IMG/VR virus record: IMGVR_UViG_3300024999_000274
Span: 1-32,483 of that record
From: a virus
Length of the DNA stretch: 32,483 bases
Reading direction: 5' to 3' (one strand)
Below, one piece after another: positions 7,759 through 15,727 of this stretch. The first letter of the stretch is position 1. Each line of letters opens with the position of its first letter. A program made the position numbers and the translations under genes. Under the pieces are notes generated by a model, which saw nothing but the letters and a program-made list of their open reading frames with translations, did no database searches and had not been told where the DNA came from.

Positions 7759-10167
7759 TTAAGCCGTGAACCCGGCGCCGTCTTTCCAGACCGTGCCGTT
7801 CCAGGTGATCGCCTTGTTCAGGGTGGTGTCGAAATGCATCTGGCCGGTCTTGGGGGCCGCGGGTCGTAACGCTGTGGTGGACGTGCCGAGAGTCTGTGCG
7901 TTGCTGTAACCTGCGGTGAAGGTCTGCGCATTCAGCCGGATGCGCCCGGCCGGCTGGTTGATGACGGTGTTGGCCACGCTGGTTGCGTCGTTGATCCTGA
8001 CCTCATAAGTTCCTCCCGACAGCGCTTTGAACTTGTTGCCGGATATCTCGGTGTCGGTCGTAAGGTCCATGTAGATGGCGTTGGTGACGTTCGCCAACTC
8101 GAACCTGTTGTTCTTGATACTGGTCCCGTCCACGAGAAGATGGTTCGGATGCGAGCCCTCCGACGCGTACCCACTCATCCGAATCTGGTAGCTGCAGGTG
8201 TCAACGTACCGGGCCAGAAACTTGTTGTCGTGGATATTGGTGTTCATAGCGTTGAACATCAAGATGCCACCCCACTCCAGTATATTGTCGGCTATAACAG
8301 TGGTTTTGGCGTTGTAGATTTCCAGGTTGTATTTTATGTTGGACTGGCCGCGCATGATCCATACGACGGAGCCGTCCGTTACCGACTGGCCGATAACCTT
8401 GGCCAGCCCTGCTACACCACCAGTAGCGATGCTGGGTGCCGATGCAGCCGTGGTGCCCGCCGTGGTGCACTCCCAGATCGTGGTCCCGGTAGACCACTTG
8501 ACCAGCGCACCGACGGCGTAAGCGGTCAGGTTGGCGCGGGTTGCCGATGCCTGGGTATGCCAGAGGTGGTTCCCGGAGACGATGGTGTCCTGCTTCACCG
8601 CATTGTCATCGAGGCCGGTAGCGTCCCACTCGGCCTGCGACGGGGTAGGGTTGGTCCCCTCGTAAAAACCTGCCGGGGCGTCCCAGTATTGGGCGATGAA
8701 TACGTTGTTCACGCCGTTGTTGTAGCAGAAGTTATTGGTGATTGTTGTCTTGTAGCCTCCAAAATCTAGGTAGGTTTCGCCTACGTAGATACCATAGTAG
8801 TTCTTGAAGCAGTGGTTTCCATCCATCACTACGTTCGACGCTGCCCTAAGTCCTATACCTGCATCGTGCTTGTTCTCGTAGAACCAGTTATTCTTGATGG
8901 TGATCCCTGACACTTTGCCGCCGTAGAAACCCTTCTTCCCAGCATCGGTCCCTGTGTTATCCTCGAAGGTGTTGTTGGACCCGAGCGTCGGCACACCCAT
9001 GCTGTTGGCGGTCACACGGGTGACGTAGTTCCGCCTCACGATACAGTCGTCCCCCGATACGCTTATCCCGTAGTTGGAGTTTTTGGACCAGTCGAACACA
9101 CCACCCCATCCGGCAGTTTCGTAGCCCCAGCTCTGGTTGTATCGGTTGCCGTCCACATAGCAATCCTCAATCAACATCCGGTCGCCGGACGCCTGAATGC
9201 CAGTAAACGATGTGTCATTCCCGGCGACTGCGTAGTCTTTGAACTTTATCCTTAGGCGCCTGAGGGTGATATCGTCCTTGTTCGCCTCAACTTTCCCGTC
9301 TACGACATAGAGTCTGCCCGTGCCCTGCACTACCCCGCCCGCGGCCAGCGACTGTATCGCCTTGTTGATCTCCACTTGGTCGGAAGTCCCGTCAACGCTC
9401 CAGAACTCGGGCTCAGCGTACCGCAGCCCTGTGACGGTCTGGCCAACCCCGATACAGCCTGCCGACCCCTCAAAGGTTCCGGCAATCGCCGTACTCCCCG
9501 CGCCATCCAGCTTGCCGCCTGGGACGATCTGAACCAGAGGCGCATTCAGAGTCGCGGGCACAGTCCCCCAGACCTGTGAGATGCGTAGAGTCTTCCCGGT
9601 GGCTGCAGCGACATCGTCGGCCGCCTGCAGCGTCAGGTACGCTCCAGCATAGATCCGCTCACCCCATAAAAGGTTCAGCCGCACTTTGTCCACATACGAC
9701 ATAAGCCCGTTCACCGTCTCGGTGACCACCGCGGTGGCTGTCCCTACCACCTCCAGGATGCTCGCCAGGAGCGCATCGAAAAGCGACAGGGTCTGAGGCT
9801 GCAGCGCCTCCATGGCGGCCTTGGCTGCCAGGAGCGTAAGGTCCCCCTCCCCCTCGGTGACCCGGATGTAGAAAGGCTTGGCGGGACCGCCCGCGACGCC
9901 GCCCGGGAGCCGCACCTTGTAGAGCGTGGCGATCTCACCGCGGTTGTTGGGCCAAAGCTCGACGGTGAAGTGCCCCGCCTCGTCGGTGGTCACCGTGATG
10001 ATGTCGCCTACGATCAGTTCACCGCCCTCGTCGGCTGCGTCAAACAGTGTGACCGGCTGGCGGTTCGCCGCGTCCACCAGTTGGAACGTGACCTCAAGAC
10101 CTGCCTTGACTACGCCATCCGGTGTCTTGACCGGGTCGCCGACATTGTGGAGTGTGCGGGTAACCAT
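7759..10167 (-). CDS. Tailspike / tail fibre with parallel beta-helix and carbohydrate-binding-like insert
   Basis: 802 aa; ATG preceded by AGGAGA. Residues 1-105 look like an Ig/FN3-type attachment domain (VTFQLVDAANRQPVTLFDAA... FTVELWPNN). About 330-720 is a right-handed beta-helix of the pectate-lyase type, with ladders such as IEDCYVDGNRY, IKNNWFYENKH, MDGNHCFKNYYGIYVG and ISGNKFKA. Inserted at about 545-605 is a TAYAVGALVKW...WECTTAGTTA...VTDGSVVW block. It matches a small module common in phage fibres that resembles chitin/carbohydrate-binding modules. The C-terminus (MHFDTTLNKAITWNGTVWKD) is a frequent fibre end motif. Such spikes bind and often cleave surface polysaccharide; I cannot assign catalytic residues. 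It follows the hub/nozzle gene, as expected for the main spike of a short-tailed phage. Confidence 0.88.
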   Translation of the reverse strand: MVTRTLHNVGDPVKTPDGVVKAGLEVTFQLVDAANRQPVTLFDAADEGGELIVGDIITVTTDEAGHFTVELWPNNRGEIATLYKVRLPGGVAGGPAKPFYIRVTEGEGDLTLLAAKAAMEALQPQTLSLFDALLASILEVVGTATAVVTETVNGLMSYVDKVRLNLLWGERIYAGAYLTLQAADDVAAATGKTLRISQVWGTVPATLNAPLVQIVPGGKLDGAGSTAIAGTFEGSAGCIGVGQTVTGLRYAEPEFWSVDGTSDQVEINKAIQSLAAGGVVQGTGRLYVVDGKVEANKDDITLRRLRIKFKDYAVAGNDTSFTGIQASGDRMLIEDCYVDGNRYNQSWGYETAGWGGVFDWSKNSNYGISVSGDDCIVRRNYVTRVTANSMGVPTLGSNNTFEDNTGTDAGKKGFYGGKVSGITIKNNWFYENKHDAGIGLRAASNVVMDGNHCFKNYYGIYVGETYLDFGGYKTTITNNFCYNNGVNNVFIAQYWDAPAGFYEGTNPTPSQAEWDATGLDDNAVKQDTIVSGNHLWHTQASATRANLTAYAVGALVKWSTGTTIWECTTAGTTAASAPSIATGGVAGLAKVIGQSVTDGSVVWIMRGQSNIKYNLEIYNAKTTVIADNILEWGGILMFNAMNTNIHDNKFLARYVDTCSYQIRMSGYASEGSHPNHLLVDGTSIKNNRFELANVTNAIYMDLTTDTEISGNKFKALSGGTYEVRINDATSVANTVINQPAGRIRLNAQTFTAGYSNAQTLGTSTTALRPAAPKTGQMHFDTTLNKAITWNGTVWKDGAGFTA

Positions 10168-10177
10168 AGAGTGTCTC

Positions 10178-11668
10178 CTAGATAGATCTGGCCGACGCCG
10201 CCGGGGTCACCTTGAGCGACAGGGCGGTGAACCTGCAACCGTCCACGTTGCGGATTTTGAACTGCCAGTTGGTGCCTCGGGCGCCTCGGGGAAGTTTGAC
10301 CCTCAGACGCCTGAGCCCTGCGTCCGGATGGTATGGGGCGCGGAAGGAGAGATCAGTGGCCACCTCGGTCTCATCCACGTAAAGGTCGAGGGTCAGGTCG
10401 CCGTCGGTGCGGGCGTGCAGGTAGGCGTCCGAGCAGGTCTTCAACTGCGGCAGGCCGAAGTCGGCAGCAGGGGTGGTGAACGATGCGTCGATCACGGCGG
10501 TGCCGTCGAGGCCTCCGGCGAGGACCGACACCCCGGAACTGTTGGCGCCGTACTGGTCGAAGAAGGCAACGAAGGTGAAGTTGGTGTACCTGCTGTGCGC
10601 ACCGGTCTTCAGGTTCACCGCGAGGGTCTGGCCGTTGTGGCAGACCAGATACTGCCAGGAGGCGCCCACCTGGCGCACCAGCGCCGCAGCGGTGAGACTC
10701 AGGTCAGTCAGGACGGTCACCCGATCCGCGGTCAGGTCGAGATACTGCCCCCCGGGGAAACCCAGGTACACCCCGTTCTCCGAGAGCCAGGCGACTGCGT
10801 CCTTCCCTTTCTGCTCGGTCTTGGGCACCGCGACGTCGGAGCCGCGCACCACGCCGAACGGCAGGATCTTTCGCTGGACGAAACCGCGCACGCCGGAGGC
10901 GCTCCCCTTGATGCCGTCGCCAGAGAGGAAATAGACGCCGCCGGTGGTGCCGACGTAGATGCCGTCGTCCGCCCCTCGGATCATGGTGACCTCGTCCTTG
11001 AAGCCCGCCACCACGTTGAAGCGCACGTCCTCGCGGGTCATGTTGAAGGTCTTGGTGCAGAACACGAACCAGGCCGTGCCGGTCGGATTGACGATCTCGC
11101 GCGCCATGTAGAGCGCGCCATTGAAGAACTCCAGGCAGCGCCCGGGGCTCGTGGCGATGGAGAAGGCGTCGACCTCCAGGTTACTCTCAGGCGCATCCGC
11201 GCCGGCGGGGTAGGTGAGCTTGACCCAGGTCTCAAGGTCCAGGAGATCCACATCCTGCGTCGGGACATTGACGACGTAGGGGACTGAGTCTTTCAGATAG
11301 CCGATGGTGTAGGGGTCGCTGAACGCGACGATGTCGTTCACGCGAGCGAAATCCACCCTGTCAATCAGATTCGGTGAATTCCCGATCAGGTTGAGCGCCC
11401 CCTGCGAGTAGCGGTACAGCGCCCCGCCCACCACGCAGAGGTTGTCGACACCGTCGCCCCAGGCCGAGGTGACGTTCCCGGCCGCCAGGAGTGAGTAGCC
11501 AGACCGGCGCGAGATGTTGTCGTCGTCATCCACGTCACCGTTCACGATCTCGGTGCAGCCGGTGTAGGCGCGGTCCTGGACCCGGAGCGAGCTGTCGGGC
11601 GTACCGACGCTGGCCGGATCGTGCTTGTCGTCCATGCCGCCGAAGGTGAAAACCGTGGTCGTCGCCAT
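10178..11668 (-). CDS. Tail hub/nozzle protein, beta-propeller-like (P22 gp10 / T7 gp12 position)
   Basis: 496 aa. The start ATG follows TAAGGAGTACCC, where the upstream stop codon forms part of the ribosome site. The sequence is a series of short beta-blade-like repeats: GDGVDNLCVVGGALYRYS, NDIVAFSDPYTIGYL, RGADDGIYVGTTGGVYFLSG, SENGVYLGFPGGQYLDLT, VSVLAGGLDGTAVID. This is typical of podoviral hub proteins built on a propeller. The C-terminal domain (LRRLRVKLPRGARGTNWQFKI) is a beta-sandwich of the kind that ends many nozzle proteins. Its length is close to P22 gp10 (about 470 aa) and well below T7 gp12 (about 790 aa). It lies directly after the adaptor and before the tailspike, the usual order. 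The role is to seal the channel and carry spikes. Confidence 0.8.
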   Translation of the reverse strand: MATTTVFTFGGMDDKHDPASVGTPDSSLRVQDRAYTGCTEIVNGDVDDDDNISRRSGYSLLAAGNVTSAWGDGVDNLCVVGGALYRYSQGALNLIGNSPNLIDRVDFARVNDIVAFSDPYTIGYLKDSVPYVVNVPTQDVDLLDLETWVKLTYPAGADAPESNLEVDAFSIATSPGRCLEFFNGALYMAREIVNPTGTAWFVFCTKTFNMTREDVRFNVVAGFKDEVTMIRGADDGIYVGTTGGVYFLSGDGIKGSASGVRGFVQRKILPFGVVRGSDVAVPKTEQKGKDAVAWLSENGVYLGFPGGQYLDLTADRVTVLTDLSLTAAALVRQVGASWQYLVCHNGQTLAVNLKTGAHSRYTNFTFVAFFDQYGANSSGVSVLAGGLDGTAVIDASFTTPAADFGLPQLKTCSDAYLHARTDGDLTLDLYVDETEVATDLSFRAPYHPDAGLRRLRVKLPRGARGTNWQFKIRNVDGCRFTALSLKVTPAASARSI

Positions 11669-11677
11669 GGGTACTCC

Positions 11678-12304
11678 TTAAACCAGGTAGAGGGGGTTCG
11701 GTGCGAAAGAGGCGTGGCCTCGGCAGAGCCTGCGGAAAGCCTGCTTGCCGGCCGGCACGTAGACCTTGTTGTAGCGCGCCTTGTGGTCGGCCGCCTTGAC
11801 TGGGTCCTGCAGCTCGCGGTCGTGGTCACCAAAGGCGAGGAAGGCAGCCCACTCGACCGGCGCCAGGTGCATGTCGTCGGGGAGGTCGAAGTCTCCCGAG
11901 GCGCTGAAGGCGATCCGGCTCTTGCGCCAGGTGTAGAGGTCGACGGTGTAAACGGCGTCCGGGGTCGGGTAGAGCGTGACCATGCCATGCTCCAGATCGG
12001 TCTGCCAGGCATAGGGCTGCCCCTCGCCGGTCGTCGGTGCCAGCCCGGAGAACTTCTCCAGTTGTGCTCCGCTGATGGAAACGCGCAGCACCTCGATGAT
12101 GCGGGTCGAGAGCGCGTAGGATGCGGTGCCTGCCGCGGTGGTCAGCTTGTAGGTCGAGGCGTCGCGGAAGAAACCGGTGTCCTTGCAGAACTGGTCCTGC
12201 CCCAAGGACAGGAAGTGGAGCAGACGCTTGTCGGACCACCCGTAGGGCGAGACCTTATCGTTTAGCACCTCTCTCAGTTCTGCAAGAACCTCGGCTCTAG
12301 TCAT
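11678..12304 (-). CDS. Head-tail adaptor protein (gp4/gp11-like)
   Basis: 208 aa. The ATG overlaps the upstream stop (ATGA), with AGAGGAAGGA as ribosome site. The opening MTRAEVLAELREVLNDK...WSDKRLLHFLSLGQDQFCKDTGF is the helical start typical of podoviral adaptor / tail tubular A-like proteins. The middle carries the beta-rich ALSTRIIEVLRVSISG ... GQPYAWQTDLEHGMVTLYPTPDAVYTVDLYTW pattern. The helical end (AAFLAFGDHDRELQDPVKAADHKARYNK) also fits the family. These proteins form a 12-subunit ring below the portal. Length matches the family (about 165-200 aa). Its place before the nozzle gene strengthens the call. Confidence 0.88.
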   Translation of the reverse strand: MTRAEVLAELREVLNDKVSPYGWSDKRLLHFLSLGQDQFCKDTGFFRDASTYKLTTAAGTASYALSTRIIEVLRVSISGAQLEKFSGLAPTTGEGQPYAWQTDLEHGMVTLYPTPDAVYTVDLYTWRKSRIAFSASGDFDLPDDMHLAPVEWAAFLAFGDHDRELQDPVKAADHKARYNKVYVPAGKQAFRRLCRGHASFAPNPLYLV

Positions 12305-12657
12305 GCGTCCTTCCTCTCATGGTACGGCCCTTCGACGACGCTGTAGGGGATGGCCGCCACCGGGCGCCACTCGTGCTCCTCGGAGCCGTCGGGGTTCTTC
12401 TTGGTGAACATCTTGGAGGTGATGGAGTTCTTCAGCACCTTGATGAATGCCTCGGGGATGTTGGGAACGTCGATGCCTCGGGTGATCTGGATCACCTCGC
12501 CGTTCACCCCCACCACCTCGTACTCGGGCATGTGTTCGACATGCTGGACGTTGATGGTGAAGTAGGGCGGGGCGTACTCGCTCTTGCCATTGTAAAGTTT
12601 CTGCGGCGGGACTTCGGCTCCCAGGTTCAGGTCGAGATTCAGATCCAGGCCTTCCAT
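12301..12657 (-). CDS. Conserved-type small phage protein, 118 aa, unknown function
   Basis: GTG and ATG codons are adjacent at the 5' end. I prefer the ATG, which is better spaced from AAAGGAG; using GTG adds one residue. The N-terminus MEGLDLNLDLNLGAEVPPQK is low-complexity Asp/Leu/Asn. The rest has YFTINVQHVEHMPEYEVV and ends GPYHERKDA, with no membrane segment or cysteine. The stop overlaps the adaptor start (ATGA), so the two are probably co-translated. Position between the capsid cassette and adaptor suggests a head-completion or assembly role, but I recognise no family. Confidence 0.75.
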   Translation of the reverse strand: MEGLDLNLDLNLGAEVPPQKLYNGKSEYAPPYFTINVQHVEHMPEYEVVGVNGEVIQITRGIDVPNIPEAFIKVLKNSITSKMFTKKNPDGSEEHEWRPVAAIPYSVVEGPYHERKDA

Positions 12658-12669
12658 CACGGTCTCCTT

Positions 12670-12849
12670 TTACTTGATGAGGTTGGCGTCCTTCAGGACG
12701 TTGTAAATGTGCTTCGAGACTTCCTGCTTCCCTTTTGGGAGCGTGACCAGGACGCCGTTGATCTGGACCGGGGTGGCGTCGAAGAGGTCGATGGCGAAGG
12801 TCTCAAGGGCTTCCGCCGCTTTCTCTGCTTTGGTCTTGCGCTTAGCCAT
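12670..12849 (-). CDS. Small basic protein, 59 aa, unknown function
   Basis: A short frame easily missed by length cut-offs. Its ATG lies inside the last codons of the 93-aa gene (8-base overlap), with GGAGG upstream. Its stop TAA is fused to the AAAGGAG site of the next gene, so both junctions fit the compact operon. The protein begins MAKRKTKAEKAAEALE (strongly basic) and continues IDLFDATPVQINGVLVTLPK to end DANLIK. No family is recognised. Packing of starts and stops on both sides is the main evidence that it is real. Confidence 0.75.
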   Translation of the reverse strand: MAKRKTKAEKAAEALETFAIDLFDATPVQINGVLVTLPKGKQEVSKHIYNVLKDANLIK

Positions 12850-13123
12850 GTTTTGCCTCCGTCATCTCCGAGGTCGCGGCCTCGAACGCTTTGTCGAAAT
12901 CCTTCTCGGAGTCGTACTCCTCTTCCAGCATCGGCATGAGCTTCTCGATCAGGAGCCCCACCTCTTTGGTGTCCTTAGCGATGTACTGCTTCTCGCTGGA
13001 GCCGGGGTAGTCGCAACACAAGGTCTTGTGGTCCGCCTTCTTCTCGGGCTTGATCTTGCAGCGGCATTCGACGACGAAGCCATTAACCGCTTTCCCAACT
13101 TCAAGCATCCTGGACATGTACAT
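12842..13123 (-). CDS. Small Cys-containing phage protein, 93 aa, unknown function
   Basis: The ATG is preceded by GCGGAGGTAGCGC with ideal spacing; an in-frame ATG two codons later is a less likely alternative. The N-terminal half has four cysteines as C-x-C (VECRCKIK) and C-C (TLCCDYPG), which could bind a metal. The C-terminal half is acidic and helical (LIEKLMPMLEEEYDSEKDFD). The protein is the first gene after a strong intrinsic terminator, so it must be read by terminator read-through or by a promoter I did not find. No family is recognised. Confidence 0.72.
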   Translation of the reverse strand: MYMSRMLEVGKAVNGFVVECRCKIKPEKKADHKTLCCDYPGSSEKQYIAKDTKEVGLLIEKLMPMLEEEYDSEKDFDKAFEAATSEMTEAKHG

Positions 13124-13149
13124 GCGCTACCTCCGCCTCTTAGATACGT

Positions 13150-13202
13150 AAAAAGCCCCGCTCCTCGTGAGAGCGGGGCAGCGTCCGGGAGGAAGTCGGA
13201 CG
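13150..13202 (-). terminator. Intrinsic terminator with preceding hairpin, after the capsid cassette
   Basis: On the minus strand GCCCCGCTC pairs perfectly with GAGCGGGGC across a 7-base loop (13155-13179) and is followed by TTTTTACG, a classic Rho-independent terminator. Just upstream, CGTCCG/CGGACG (13182-13202, 9-base loop) forms a second smaller hairpin. Both lie between the probable decoration gene and the next small gene. They would end or reduce transcription coming through the capsid genes. Confidence 0.85.
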
Positions 13203-13203
13203 G

Positions 13204-13647
13204 CTAAGCGAGCGCGCCCGCCGGGGCGCAGGACAGGTTGACATAGGTCTCGGTGACCTGGGCCGCGTCCAGAAGCGTGGTGGCCGGGATGAAGGTGCCC
13301 GCGCCGGAAGTGACCACTTTCACATACCCCACCGGGCAGGTGCCGGCCGGAGCGTCGGGGAGGGTGGTCGCGGTGCCGGTCACGATGGATGCGGTCCCCG
13401 TGGCGTCCAGGCAGAGCAGGTAGTACCTGGTGGTCGAGATCGGCTGCACCGTCACGTCGGTGAAGACGAACAGGTCGTCGGTCGCCGCCTTGACGTACAT
13501 GATACCGTCGATGCAGTAGTTGATGATCGTGGTGGTCTGGATCTTCGACTTGGTGGTGCCGATGGCCAGAGTCCCCGAGGTGAAAGCGCGGGTCCCGATC
13601 AGGAAGCGCTGGACTGCGGTAACGATGCTGTTTAGCGAAATGAGCAT
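13204..13647 (-). CDS. Probable capsid decoration / head-associated protein, 147 aa
   Basis: The ATG follows AAAGGGGGCTATC. The protein is beta-rich with little charge. It has a pattern of alternating Thr/Val strands: FTSGTLAIGTTKSKIQT, IDGIMYVKAATDDLFVFTD, RYYLLCLDATGTASIVTGTA, CPVGYVKVVTSGAGTFIPAT. Proteins of this look, with a P-x-G-x-V-K-V motif, often follow N4-gp56-type capsid genes and are thought to sit on the capsid surface. That is recollection of pattern, not a search result. It lies directly after the major capsid gene and before a strong terminator, so it should be made at high level with the capsid. A longer frame overlapping it on the same strand is Arg/His-rich and is judged spurious. 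Confidence 0.72.
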   Translation of the reverse strand: MLISLNSIVTAVQRFLIGTRAFTSGTLAIGTTKSKIQTTTIINYCIDGIMYVKAATDDLFVFTDVTVQPISTTRYYLLCLDATGTASIVTGTATTLPDAPAGTCPVGYVKVVTSGAGTFIPATTLLDAAQVTETYVNLSCAPAGALA

Positions 13648-13677
13648 GATAGCCCCCTTTGATGGTGATTTGAAGAA

Positions 13678-13696
13678 GGGGGCGGTTCACGCCCCC
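13678..13696 (-). terminator. GC-rich hairpin just after the major capsid gene stop
   Basis: On the minus strand GGGGGCG and CGCCCCC form a perfect 7-bp stem with a 5-base loop, beginning a few bases after the capsid stop codon. It is followed by TTCTTC rather than a clean T run. It could be a leaky terminator, lowering expression of the next gene, or a 3' end stabiliser for the capsid message. Which of these it does cannot be decided from sequence. Confidence 0.5.
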
Positions 13697-13702
13697 ATCA
13701 GA

Positions 13703-14698
13703 TTACAGCTCGGTGGCCGAGCACTCCAGCCTTGCCATGAAGAGCTGGTTCAGGATGATCGCGCCGAAGTAGGCCTTCCAGCCCACGTGACCGCGCTGCC
13801 CCAGCTTGTCGGAGTCGCTGATGGTGCCCGGGTTCCTCACGATGGGGGCGGTGACCGCGCCCTTGCCTTTCAGCGGGACCGAGGCGGCGCAGTGGGCGCC
13901 CAGGTAGAGGATCGGGTAGACGTCGGCCTTGACGCCGGTGGTCGAGACCATGGCGCCCTTGTTGCCCCCGCCGTCCGGGAAGGACTCGAAGATGGTGGAG
14001 CGGATGTAGCGCACATCCTCGACGGCGCCGATCTCGAAGGTGTCAACCGAGACCTTCGCGCCGTAGTCCACGGCGTCCTTGAAGCCGGTCATGGCGCGCA
14101 CGTCGTTCTCCAGGTCGGGGTGGATCAGCGCAACGTAGCCGGCACGCACGGCGACGGTGCCATAGTTGGGGGTCGAGGCGGTCTGGGAGGTGATGTAGCC
14201 CACGTTCTGGCGCTTGAAGGCGCGGGTCACCTTGCGCTGCATTGCCAGGGTCGGCGCGGTGTTGACGTCGGTCCTCGCGGTGCCGTTGGCGTAGAAGACG
14301 TTGGTCCCGGCCTTCAGCACGTTGTAGCGCAGGGTCTCCAGGGTCTGGGCACACTGCTCGGCGGTAATGGTGACGTACTCGGACAGAACCGGGTCGGTGT
14401 GCAGGTCGGCGATCTGGTCGGTGAGCTGGACGAAGTCGCCGTACTGCTGCAGGGTGACCTGGATGTCGGTCTTCTGCATGGTCTTGCCCTGCGGAGTGAC
14501 ACCCTCGACCAGCGGGGTGAGCGCCTTGGCCAGCGCCTCGTAGCGCCTGAAGATGGCCGTCTTGGTGGCGTTGGACGGGAGCGGTTTCATGTCGAGGTAC
14601 TTTTCCAGTACCAGAAACGGGAGCGCTCTCATCAGGAACTGGGGATTTACATACCCCGCGACCACCGGCGAAATGTCGCCATATACGTTAAGGCCCAT
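13703..14698 (-). CDS. Major capsid protein, N4-gp56 family
   Basis: 331 aa; ATG preceded by AGGAGGTAGCAC. The sequence has the hallmarks of the N4-gp56 major capsid family (HK97 fold): an ALPFLVLEKYLDMKPLPSN start, then KTAIFRRYEALAKALTPLVE, GVTPQGKTMQKTDIQVTLQQ, YGDFVQLTDQIADLHTDPVL and ETLRYNVLKAGTNVFYANGT. Length is a little under the 350-400 aa common in the family. It follows the scaffold gene, the usual order. It forms the capsid shell around the scaffold. There is no N-terminal protease-processed domain and no protease gene nearby, consistent with a separate internal scaffold. This is one of the most secure calls in the window. Confidence 0.95.
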   Translation of the reverse strand: MGLNVYGDISPVVAGYVNPQFLMRALPFLVLEKYLDMKPLPSNATKTAIFRRYEALAKALTPLVEGVTPQGKTMQKTDIQVTLQQYGDFVQLTDQIADLHTDPVLSEYVTITAEQCAQTLETLRYNVLKAGTNVFYANGTARTDVNTAPTLAMQRKVTRAFKRQNVGYITSQTASTPNYGTVAVRAGYVALIHPDLENDVRAMTGFKDAVDYGAKVSVDTFEIGAVEDVRYIRSTIFESFPDGGGNKGAMVSTTGVKADVYPILYLGAHCAASVPLKGKGAVTAPIVRNPGTISDSDKLGQRGHVGWKAYFGAIILNQLFMARLECSATEL

Positions 14699-14711
14699 GT
14701 GCTACCTCCTG

Positions 14712-14761
14712 GCGGGTGTTCTCCCGCAAAGGTGTTACTGAAATGCCCCGGCGGAGCGGGG
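14712..14761 (-). promoter_or_regulatory. Two small hairpins in the leader between scaffold and capsid genes
   Basis: The 81-base gap before the capsid start holds CCCCG/CGGGG (14746-14761, 6-base loop). Nearer the start is GCGGG/CCCGC (14712-14727, 6-base loop), which ends just before the AGGAGG site. Neither is followed by a T run. They may tune the scaffold-to-capsid ratio through mRNA processing, stability or access to the ribosome site. This is inference from structure only. Confidence 0.4.
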
Positions 14762-14779
14762 GTTTGAAAATCTGGTTCT

Positions 14780-15673
14780 TTAGGCAGCCAGTTGAGCTGC
14801 GAGTTTTGCGCCTGCCTCGAAGGCTGCGTCGAAATCCTGCGGGTCCGGTTCGGCGGTGACCGAGGTCCTGGTGGTGGCCGGCTGTTTCATTTTGTCCAGC
14901 TTGGCGAGGCGCTCGGCCTCCGCCTTCTCGGCTGCTGCCTTGGCTGCGGAGTCGTCCGCGGGTGCCTGCTTGCTGGTCGACGCCTTGTAGTCGGTGAGGA
15001 ACTTGGCCACATCTGCCGCGCTCCCCTCGTCCAGCACCTTGTTGTAGGCGGACTGGAGGTAGGCGGGCTGCGACTCGATCCACTTCTCCACGTCGGGGAT
15101 GATGGTGAAGGCGTCGGCGTGCTGCGCGAGCAGCGCCGCATTGAACTGCGCCTGGGCCGTCTCGGCGGTGGCGGCCACCACCGGGGCGATCTGAGCCTGG
15201 ATGGGCTTCAGGATCTCGGCGAACTCGGCCTTCAGTTTCTTGGCCTGCTTTTCAAGGAGCGCGTTGACTGCGACCGCGTGGGTTCCCCAGTTCTTCTCCA
15301 AGTCCTCCAGCGCCGCCTTCACTTCCGGGGTGTCTTCCTCGGCGGCTGCCGGGGTCTCGGCCTTTGCGGGCTCGGCGGCCTTCAAGGCCTTGGCTACCGC
15401 CTCTCCAATCTCGGCGGCGGAGGCTGCGGGCGGCGGGGGTTCGACTTTCGCGGGGGGCTCTACTTTCGCTTCCGGCTCTGCTTTGGCCTCAGGTTCCGCC
15501 TTCACTTCCGGCTCGTCGACTTTGGCCTCAGGTTCCGCTTTGGCTTCCGGCTCTGCCTTCGCTTCCGGCTCGGGCTTCACCGCCTCGTCGAACGCCGCCG
15601 CGAACGCATCCTCTTCGAGCAATTCCGAAACCGACGTCTCCAGTCCTTCGCGTGCCGAAGCTCCCCCTGCCAT
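14780..15673 (-). CDS. Capsid scaffolding protein, 297 aa
   Basis: The ATG has GGGAGGG at suitable spacing and lies about 55 bases downstream of a sigma70-like promoter. The protein is rich in Ala, Glu and Lys with almost no aromatic residues in the first 120. Residues about 33-80 are a low-complexity tract of EPEAKA/EPEAKV units, ending PPAKVEPPPP. The middle and C-terminal parts are helical (ALLEKQAKKLKAEFAEILKP; SAAKAAAEKAEAERLAKLDK), and the end DPQDFDAAFEAGAKLAAQ could be the capsid-binding helix. Composition, helical prediction and position between portal and major capsid genes are typical of scaffolds, which guide shell assembly and then leave. The repeat tract is recent at DNA level, with near-identical TTCCGGCTC and TCAGGTTCCG units. 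Confidence 0.85.
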   Translation of the reverse strand: MAGGASAREGLETSVSELLEEDAFAAAFDEAVKPEPEAKAEPEAKAEPEAKVDEPEVKAEPEAKAEPEAKVEPPAKVEPPPPAASAAEIGEAVAKALKAAEPAKAETPAAAEEDTPEVKAALEDLEKNWGTHAVAVNALLEKQAKKLKAEFAEILKPIQAQIAPVVAATAETAQAQFNAALLAQHADAFTIIPDVEKWIESQPAYLQSAYNKVLDEGSAADVAKFLTDYKASTSKQAPADDSAAKAAAEKAEAERLAKLDKMKQPATTRTSVTAEPDPQDFDAAFEAGAKLAAQLAA

Positions 15674-15727
15674 CGCCTGACCCTCCCGATATTGAGTAAT
15701 TGTAACCTTGTAAAGTTATTGCGGGTG

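Noticed and set aside
13127-13690. Minus-strand 187-codon frame over the decoration gene
   Set aside because: Runs across a strong terminator and is His/Arg/Pro-rich; the 147-aa frame has a ribosome site and normal composition.
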